Positions 55,760 through 64,000 of a stretch of DNA of 64,000 nt are shown here, piece after piece. Numbering within the stretch: the stretch's first letter is position 1; every line of letters starts with the position of its first letter. The notes under the pieces are model-generated. The model was not told the origin of the DNA and did not search any database. It saw nothing but the letters and a program-made list of their open reading frames with translations. Source of the stretch: Sthenelais limicola (lineage: Eukaryota; Annelida; Polychaeta; Phyllodocida; Sigalionidae); NCBI GenBank assembly GCA_942159475.1, contig OW804097.1, forward strand, positions 38,886,298-38,950,297, written 5' to 3'. The translations under genes and the position numbers were made by a program.

Positions 55760-58700
55760 ATTTTAACATAGTAGTTGCTTGTGATGATACAACCGTTTCA
55801 ACTACTCATGCATACGATCCCAACTCGTAGATCACTTTTCGTTGCATTCCATCTAATTATTCTGGTTCCCAATTAAGTATCTAAATTTAAGAAAAATGAA
55901 TTCCATTTTGATCGCATGTATACATATTCTGTATTGCCCCTCATACAATATGAGCATACAATAGCACAAGGTGAATGTTTGTAATGCTTGTTATATTAAA
56001 CCTTTCCTTCTAAAATTAGTGATACGAGTACACTTAGATTTTGTTCAAACATATATTATTATTTTTTATAGGTTTATCGTCTGGCCGAGTCGAAGTAAAA
56101 TATGTTTTCAAAGTGCATCAACAAAAGCCATACCACGGTTACACAAAGACCTGCCCAATTGAGCTCTACGTTTTATTTGATAAGTATGTCATGTGTGACC
56201 TAAATGTAATTAAAACATAATTTGCGGGAATAGGAACACAGAGTCAAATAAAGGTATATAAAGTAGAATCAAGGTGGTACAAGAGTGCATGAAATAGTTC
56301 TTCAACAGTAATAAGAATAGACCTCGACAGATGAACATAGATAGATTAAGGTCAATGCGATAGATCCCAAAAAGGCATAATGATTTGGATAAGGATTTGA
56401 TACCATATTTGATATTTTATGATCATAAATTTATCATATAATATACATTTGAATGGAGAATTGGTCATGACATAAGTGATAACTCCAAGTGTTATCGTAC
56501 TAGTTAGTGTAATACCACTTCGGTAATATCGGCCTCATTTATTTCTTTGTCAAAACGCAATGTGATAATCAGCTTAGGCAGAGACTAAACCGATTAACAA
56601 CCTCCATTTGGGGTATGCTGGTACACTGTTCGGTGCATAACCCTGAGGAGAAACCTTTAGCATTTGTCTTCAAGAGCCTAAGATAATTCAAAACGTTAGG
56701 ACATTTTTTCAGTTTCAACCGACTCATCCCATGCCTACAGTCCGACTATATACCCAATCCCGGGGTACTAGGCATTTGATGAATATGTGTCAATTGCTGA
56801 TATATCAGGTAAAGAATCTATCTGTGCCTTGGGATTAGGCTGGCCTCCTCCAGACGAAGGAAGGGGTAGATAAGGAGTGGGTGGAGATGGGAGACTGGGA
56901 TAGCAAATGATTATTTCTCCTATCTAGCAGTGGAATAGGCTTGGAGCGTAGATAAAGCATTGGCGGAGGGTAAAACTTTAATTTGTAGCAAGGAGTCTGG
57001 AGATGTGTAGATTTGGGTCAAGAGTAGGAGGCTGGTCAACTGGCTATTGAAGATAGTTTTGTCATCTTCGAACTATACTTTCTCTGGTTTCTCATTCGAT
57101 CACCTCTTTTGATTGCCTTCCACCAGGCTTTGTAATTTGTTTTTGTCCAATTTCACATAGATATATAATGATATACTCATGGATCCCACATCAGTCAAAT
57201 TGTTAAAGAAGTAGATTATTTAACATTATATTTATACATCCAGAAATTAGTCTCGATAAGCAGACGTATAATCAATACTAGATAAACAGATAAGCATTGT
57301 TTTTGTGGCAATGTCTCTGCTAAAGGATTATAGAGCATGAGGCGTCTGGATGGGATACAGATTTTGTGTCATATAATAAGCCTGAGGCCCTCTCTCACTC
57401 AGTCTTTTTTAGTCTTGACTCAAAAGTTATTCAACTATTTATTACTCCAACTACTTCTATATTAAATCTATTGAATGTCCCATGCATTTGCAACTTGGAC
57501 CGCTGACCGACTAACTCGGGTCGATGACCTACTAATTGCATTGTGGGCCAACTGATCCTCCCCTGAAGCTTTCACCTGTGATCTACATTGCCACAACATA
57601 CATGGTTACAGTGGTCTATACCATCCAGGTAGAAACTAACATACCGGTAATCTAGATTGTTGCTTGGGTGTTTGCCAAATATTTCTAGTTCTGCTTTTAT
57701 AGCGGACCTTCCTCTACCTTTTGTGGCAGTATGCAACCATTCGCCCTCCAGAGGTTACAGATCCCGCACAATCTCACACAATCACGTGCAGGTTCCAGTT
57801 ATTGAATTGCCATTGACTTGTACTGAAGACGCTGCAAATCATCCTATGTGGTAGTGATTGTTGATTAATCACTTAGTATATTATAGTTTAAGGGATATTC
57901 TTTCTGGAAACAATAAGAAAATAGCTGGTTTTCATATGTACCGGTTGTTGACAACAAGTTTTGACGTCAGGAGCAGAAAATCTGTCAAAATCTTGAGATA
58001 AATATAGTTTTAACAAGTCATTATGATATATAACATGTCTCGAGAGATAAAGCAAAATAAAGGTATTGTTTAGATTAAGTGAGTTTATTTGGGCTTATCA
58101 AGTTTTATTTATTTTATGTTGAGCCTCAAAGTTTAGGATGGCTCAATGGCTTAGGCCTTGTGTCTGCAACTGGGACCTACGCGCACAAGGCATTACTATG
58201 GGACACCTCTGGAGGGCGAATATAATGTTATGTAATACTTCACCGCCTATTGCTGTATGAAGCATCACCTTGGTTGATCTGACAATGGCTCTGGGGGGAG
58301 TACCGTCAGTAGCTGTATGAAGTCTTTTTTTTAGTTCAGCTTTTATTGCTGGTTAAGAACTAGCTCTTTGATCATTCAAGTATAACAGTCCGACAGACAA
58401 AGCTTTGAATGGAAACAGGGTGCCTTTATGTTGCAGGATAAGAGAACCTGCGCAAAAAGAATGCCCTTTAACCGTCCTAATTCACTTTTTCATGTAATGG
58501 GAAGAAAGACCCTGGAACATCTTGTAACAATGGAAAAGATTAAAGGGAAAGGAAGTAGAAGAAATTAATAGATGGTTTAAGATCAAGGGTGGTGCATAGT
58601 ATTCGACAACTGTTTAATCTTTAACAAATAAGTATGGGGTTTCCCTGGCATTGTTAATGTGCAAGTTGCACCTTTTTGCGCGGTGTACAATTCTCTTTGT

Positions 58701-60545
58701 TGCCAAATTGTTTTAAGGCATAACTGTCTCATTCGCCATGCCTGTCTCTTGATGTTTAAGAGTGCTAGCGGGGGAGTGACCCAGGTGGAGACCTGCTTTA
58801 ACTGCCAGTCAGTGGATCATCCAGTCTTGTCCACACCCACCCAGATACTCGCAAGGGATTGCTTGCTCCAAGCGAGCAAGTGAACCATCCCCATTACAAC
58901 GCATTGCATATAACTTGGTGAGACTACAGACAGAACAGGACTAGATGTCATGTTGGGTTATCTGGTGCGATGTGTATTGTCGCATCATCAAGAGAGGGGA
59001 CATGGCCAATTGATATCGCCCCGCCCCTTTTACATATGCCCATCCGTGCACACCATTAGCTTCTCTTATCTGAGCAGACATGTGGATAGCTTTAGGTTTG
59101 AACTATTTGCACTGTATTCGGCATGCAACGACATAAAAAAAACTTGTTTTATCTCGTCCGCTTTTCCCTCTTTCCTACAATAGTAGAAGCCAAAGCCGCT
59201 GTGCCTAAATTGGATTACATTCAATAGTATTATCTTATGGAGAAGGATCCAAAAGTGGAGATGGGATAAGGGGGCCCTAATCCACCCCCTCACGCTAAAA
59301 CATAAAAACAATTGTTAAATGACACTTTTACAAGTTCTTAAGTTTTATTATGCAGTTCAACTTTTACCATTTCAAATGTTGTGCCACTTCCTAACTCACA
59401 GTAGAAGAGAGGCATCCTGTTCCTGTGTGAAATTATTTGTATCACTGTATCATTATTAGTTTTGTACACGATATGGACATAAACAGTATACGTGTACGTA
59501 TATATCTGACTTTTCAACCATTCATACGATCAGCACTTCCAATCTCTTTCATAATCAGGCAACATGTGAAATGCAATGCTTAGTTCAAATAGCACCTAAT
59601 GAATAAATAGCCTGTTTAACAAATTGGCACTGCCATGTGAAAATGCCTGTTATACAGTAGTTAGTATCCCCAAAGTATCAAATGGCGGATGATAAACGAT
59701 TAAATTTCTTTTTAAAAAGGTCATCACATGAAGCTGGTCTTCCCCTAGGTCCTGAGGGGAGGAGAGACATTTAGCCACACCACAATAATCTCATGCCTTT
59801 TGGTCCCAGGCCAACACACAGAACTCATTAAAACCTCTATTTACAGTACATTTCTTATCCAGACCCCTCGCCATTACAAATGACAAGATGGAGGTTTGTA
59901 ATCGAGCAAGACCAAAGTCCCTGCAGGACTGCATTTCAGCATAGTGTCTAGATCAGTTACAGGCAATCTGGTATTCATTACACAATGATTTGTTGAGAAG
60001 GTTGACAACCTCTTTAACCGACCACGTCGCCTTTGCTATCGCTTACTGTACCTGAGACGTCGAGTTTCATTCCCTGTTTATTATCTGATTACTGAAAAAA
60101 AATAAAGCTTTTATTTCTATCCTAATTCCCCCAGAAATAATCGCAGAAATCCTCTAAATAGCGCCACTCGCACATGAGTGACAACAGAAGTTCCATCAAG
60201 GATTCCCTGAGTTTACAAAGACGAAAGAGAACCACTTTGAAAATAGTATGATTCTATCTATTTTTCACCGAAATAAATCATTTGGAAGATGATTCAGTTT
60301 TGCGGGATTCTCTTGCTAACTTTCTTCCATGTCGATTTATCATCAAAAGTTTTGAGAGCTCTCCATTAAGTCGATGCATTTTTCTTGACTTTCCAAAGAT
60401 AATTATCGTTTCTTTTTCTTCAATCGAAAAGTCTAATGAAACGTTAGGAAACTGATGGATCGCTTTTGAATTAGCATAGACATTTATATCAATTCTTCTA
60501 GACGAGGCAGAGGTTAGCTATTTAATCTTGACTATAGTAATTCAT
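55760..60545. other. Non-coding stretch
   Basis: No exon, RNA gene or defined mobile element supported in about 4.8 kb. Short open frames (for example 58659-58883) resemble nothing known to me. Confidence 0.4.
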
Positions 60546-60554
60546 AGAGCTCGC

Positions 60555-60705
60555 TCTCTTGTCTCCTCTCCTGTCTTCTTCTGTCCTGTCCTCCTTCCCT
60601 CCCTTCCTTCAACTCCTTCCTGTAGTTTAACATTCCTTCCTCCCGTCTGTCCGTCCTACCCCCTCCCCCACCCCCTTTCCTCCCTCTTGTCCTCCATCCT
60701 CTTTG
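60555..60705 (+). repeat. CT-rich low-complexity tract
   Basis: cctcctt/ccttcc-type polypyrimidine sequence over about 150 bp. Confidence 0.8.
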
Positions 60706-60709
60706 TATT

Positions 60710-61740
60710 CCGGAGCACCTAATTGCAATGTCCTCTGCATCTCTGAATCATCATTTTATTCCCTTTTCCTCTGACAAAAATACTTTGACTTGCATTGTAT
60801 CGATGATTCTGGTCTCTTTAGGTGCGTCCAAGCATAAATCTTTTCTGGGGATCATTAGAATTCCATTCATTCCCATAGAGGCGCTTTTTTGCGCAAAGAA
60901 GGACATTGATTTGCTACCAATGTCCCATTCTGGAGCGGACCACCCATCTATCTGATTGTATTTCCAGGTCTTTCCTCCATTATCATTCCAAGTCCTATAG
61001 CCTAAATCATCAGGTTTTTTACCGCTTTTTATGATTCAGAAATGTGGGCAGCGATTATGAACTTTCCTCAAAAGAAGTCCAATCAAACCTACAGTTTCAG
61101 CTATAATGTTGATTAAAAAGGTCCACCTTTGTCTCATTCCCCAATCCATCTGAAAATCACCTTTGTAGAATATTAAACTTGATTAAAATTTCCCACGGAT
61201 ATTTTTGATTGAAGGCCTCATAATTACCCTCACATTAGATGTCTGCGTTTACTGCAATTACCGATGGATGGCTCTATTTCCTTTTTCTAATCTTAAAGCG
61301 GTATTCGCTGGTAATTTGACCAAATGTTCTTTTCTCAATCTTTCGATGTTTTATAGATACATAAGAATCACGATACATAGCAGTATGATAGACCAGACCT
61401 ATAATAGATGGAAATAATGTAAGCAATTTCGGTGTAAAAAGAAATGGAACATCGGGAGAATTATCAAAATGATCATGGCAAAGACATTTATAATTGTACA
61501 CCTATGGCTTTTAGATACCCAGAAGAGAAAAAAGATTGACCAAATAATAGAAAATCTTTTTCTTTGAAAAATTAGCTTTTTTAATACATACATGAGAATG
61601 AACACCATTCAAGTATGTCCTCTGAGCAAAGATTAGAAACGTATCCAACTGGGAAAGATCTTGTCAGAAAATCATACAATTGCAAAGTTCTCCCTGAGTT
61701 ATACCCAGCCATTCACACTGATATAAATGGAGGAAGGAGA
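60710..61740. other. Non-coding stretch
   Basis: No gene supported. tcttaaagcggtattcgctgg (61291-61311) is a diverged copy of the ttaaagctgcattctcag repeat. Confidence 0.35.
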
Positions 61741-61763
61741 GGATCCACAGGAGTCTATTCGGA

Positions 61764-61925
61764 AGAATAAGACTCCTTTGGAACACCCTCCCCATGGAAG
61801 TGAGAAACCTAGATGTCGATGCAAAATTTTTTAAAAGGAGTATAAAGGGAATTTGCTGGAAAACATTTCAAGAAAATAAAGAAGTGTGGGAGATACCAGA
61901 CACACTCAATCAACCACAACAGTAG
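61764..61925 (+). pseudogene. LINE ORF2 C-terminal remnant
   Basis: Translation from 61764 reads RIRLLWNTLPMEVRNLDVDA, then KFFKRSIKGI, ending at TAG 61923-61925. This is the characteristic W-N-x-L-P...F-K-x-x-L tail of CR1/L2 LINEs. No RT core upstream; a truncated relic on the same strand as the remnants at 24405 and 40962. Confidence 0.6.
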
Positions 61926-61929
61926 AATA

Positions 61930-62890
61930 TTGTATCATGCTCCTCTAAGAAGAAGATTTAATATAGGATAATATGTGTATGTATGTATGTATGGTAGAGT
62001 TATCCCTATGTCGTCGAGGTAAAAAAATACATATGAGTAAATGCATATTTAATATATAGTTGTATGATAATATGAATGCCATGTATTGTGATGACACGGC
62101 GCAGGTGGAGGTGTTTCTATCAAATTTTAATACTTTCAAATATTGTTTGAAAATCTACTCTTGTATAATAGATTAGAATTATCTCATATGTTAGAACATT
62201 AATCGTAACTCATCATCGTACTGAGAATCAGTGTAAACTTGTACATAAAGTCGTGATGAAATAAAACACTTTAAAACAAAACAATATATGACAACCGAAA
62301 AAAATATTATATACAGTAAAACATATCCACCCCAATCTTGGGAGAGGGTCCATCTATGTATGAGAATAAGGGGGTTCATTAAAGATGCTTCCTCTTCATT
62401 AATGGGTGTAACCATGCACGGCTGTCAAAAATGGCGAGGTGATTGAATTTGGAAATTAACATGTTTTACAACATGTTACAAAACTGCTATGCAATACTAA
62501 ATATGTCCAATATTCAAATTCTTACGCCAACATTGACTACTTGACTGCCAGGCTGTCATGATATGCAAGATTAAACATTAAACATAAATTTGTCTTTCAT
62601 AGTCAAATTAAAAACTGTAATTTGCATAGAGTACTCGCCCTAAAACATGAAAAAAAATATAGAATATAATCTGCTGTTAACTGACTTTAAATACAACTAG
62701 AAAATACAACTGATTTAAATACAACTTTCAAAACTAGAAAATTCAAACTCTACATTTCCCGTAGGTTGGGCCCATACAATGTATGAGATCCTATAAGGAT
62801 ATGAATTGATCTCGCACTTCACACTGGCGCTACAATAGAATAGCAATAAATCAAAATAAGCAAGTTTCCGCTCGTGATTTATTGCATTGA
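61930..62890. other. Non-coding stretch
   Basis: A short (tatg)n run at 61977-61991; otherwise nothing recognised. Confidence 0.4.
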
Positions 62891-62897
62891 CGCTTGG

Positions 62898-62934
62898 ACG
62901 GGGGAGGGAGGAGGGGGAGGGGGAGGCTGGGGGT
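62898..62934 (+). repeat. G-rich, quadruplex-prone tract
   Basis: Five or more runs of three to five G within 37 bp (gggggaggg, gaggggg, agggggagg, ctggggg). Confidence 0.7.
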
Positions 62935-62939
62935 AGTAT

Positions 62940-64000
62940 AGTGGAGGACCTCGCCTTTGGTTAACCAAAATCCCTGTAGATAGCGCACATGTCAGAGAGG
63001 AGGGAGACATTGATTGAAAGGGCAGTTAATGTTGAAGGGATAGTGTTCTATGCCTATTAGTTTAATGGGACTTGAGGGGAAGTTTGATGCCTCTTAAAAG
63101 CGTTGTTTTAGTGCTGGAAATGTAAAGACTTTATATTTATGGCACTGAATTAAATGGGAGTTAATAGTGTGTTTTCAGGTAGAAACTGTGACATTCCATA
63201 ATAAAATAAAATGTTATCCGTACATTGATTGGAAGGGGTATGATTTCAGGCTTGAGATCTTTAGGCTTTAATCTTAAAAAGGTATACGTTCTTTTAATTA
63301 GAAAATTATGAGAAAGTTTATTTTATGGTATCGTTTAACACCTGACTTCATGTATGGTGGGGACTGGAGGGGATAGGTTTCCATTCCCGTTAGTTTGATG
63401 GCGTTCGAGGAGGCCCTAAAAATGCCTTCCCCTTAAATGGTACATCAATTAATGTTGCAGTGCATGGAGACTTCTCATTATATGATGCTACTTGAAGAAT
63501 CAAAGCCTTTTAGCTATAATATATAGATGTGGATTCTTTCCTATAACCTCAAACATTGATTGAAAAACGGGAGTGATTGAGATGAAGGCATAGAGTTGAT
63601 GGGGTATGAAACACTTTTAGACATTTGATGTATACTAAAAAGTACACCTCACATATTAGCTTGATGGGTCTTGAAGTGCGCAGAGCTTTAAAGGATCTAT
63701 ACTCTTTCACGTGAAAAATAAACGGTTTATTAACATTTAATTCACACATTCCGTAGAGTGGTAAACCAGCCCCCAACCCCTCCGCTATACCACAACCAAC
63801 TCAGTCACTTCAGCCAACTTCAGTCCACCAGCATGAGTCATTTTTTCCTTAGCCCCCGTCCGCCCTCTCAAGCTCCCAAAGATCACCTTAGTCCGTCAAC
63901 CTTAAGTCAGTCCTCTCAGTCCAACTGAAGTCAGCCCACCTACAGAAAAGCCGACCCCAGCATCCAATATATAGCAATATTATAGAAGGGACGCAAGATC
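62940..64000. other. Non-coding stretch to window end
   Basis: No gene supported. 63780-63960 is enriched in cagtc/cagcc-type pyrimidine-rich sequence, reminiscent of the C-rich regions at 15.7 and 39.1 kb. Confidence 0.4.

Noticed and set aside
58135..58200. tRNA-like start (ggatggctcaatggctta)
   Set aside because: Box A fits but no box B or cloverleaf pairing follows at the right distance.

Overview
The window looks like nuclear DNA of a metazoan, probably a marine invertebrate. It is AT-rich and gene-poor, with many simple repeats, tRNA-derived short repeats, fold-back elements and remnants of several non-LTR retrotransposon clades. I see no bacterial operon layout and no recognisable conserved multi-exon host gene. 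The phylum cannot be fixed from sequence alone.

The two coding islands are retroelement-related. (1) 2212-6632, minus strand, is a structurally complete tyrosine-recombinase (YR) retrotransposon with split direct repeats (A1-gag-RT/RNase H-YR-B1-A2-B2), closest in layout to Ngaro. Its two 199-bp A repeats look identical by eye, so it is probably a recent insertion. Gag and RT share one frame separated by a single amber codon, and the YR frame overlaps the end of RT. (2) 42792-51255, plus strand, holds an ORF with an N-terminal NADAR (YbiA-like) domain, then 2.2 kb downstream a CR1/L2-type LINE ORF2 (endonuclease plus reverse transcriptase) ending in a 3' tail near 51255. ORF2 is cut at codon 750 by a 1,709-bp non-autonomous element with 13-bp terminal inverted repeats (TIRs) and a 4-bp target duplication (TSD). 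Without it the frame closes to about 948 codons.

The stretch 8.8-14.9 kb is a dense mosaic of inverted-repeat and hairpin elements. These include duplicated tRNA-derived repeats, a 62-bp-arm fold-back, a cluster of three hairpins, a 1.3-kb element with 28-bp TIRs and AAAC duplications, and a 261-bp hAT-type MITE. Elsewhere there are a 358-bp element with 35-bp TIRs (19562), a 73-bp x 8 minisatellite (53.3 kb), a ~60-bp degenerate tandem array (32.7 kb), a short telomere-like tract (29.16 kb), C-rich and CT-rich tracts, G-quadruplex-prone tracts, and LINE C-terminal remnants at 24.4, 41.0 and 61.8 kb.

The remaining sequence (most of 15-40 kb and 52-64 kb) shows no supportable gene. A few weak promoter-like patches (CCAAT, ETS, CTCF-like motifs) and one weak signal-anchor exon candidate are listed at low confidence. 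Start codons given for the retroelement ORFs are the first ATG consistent with the domain unless stated otherwise.
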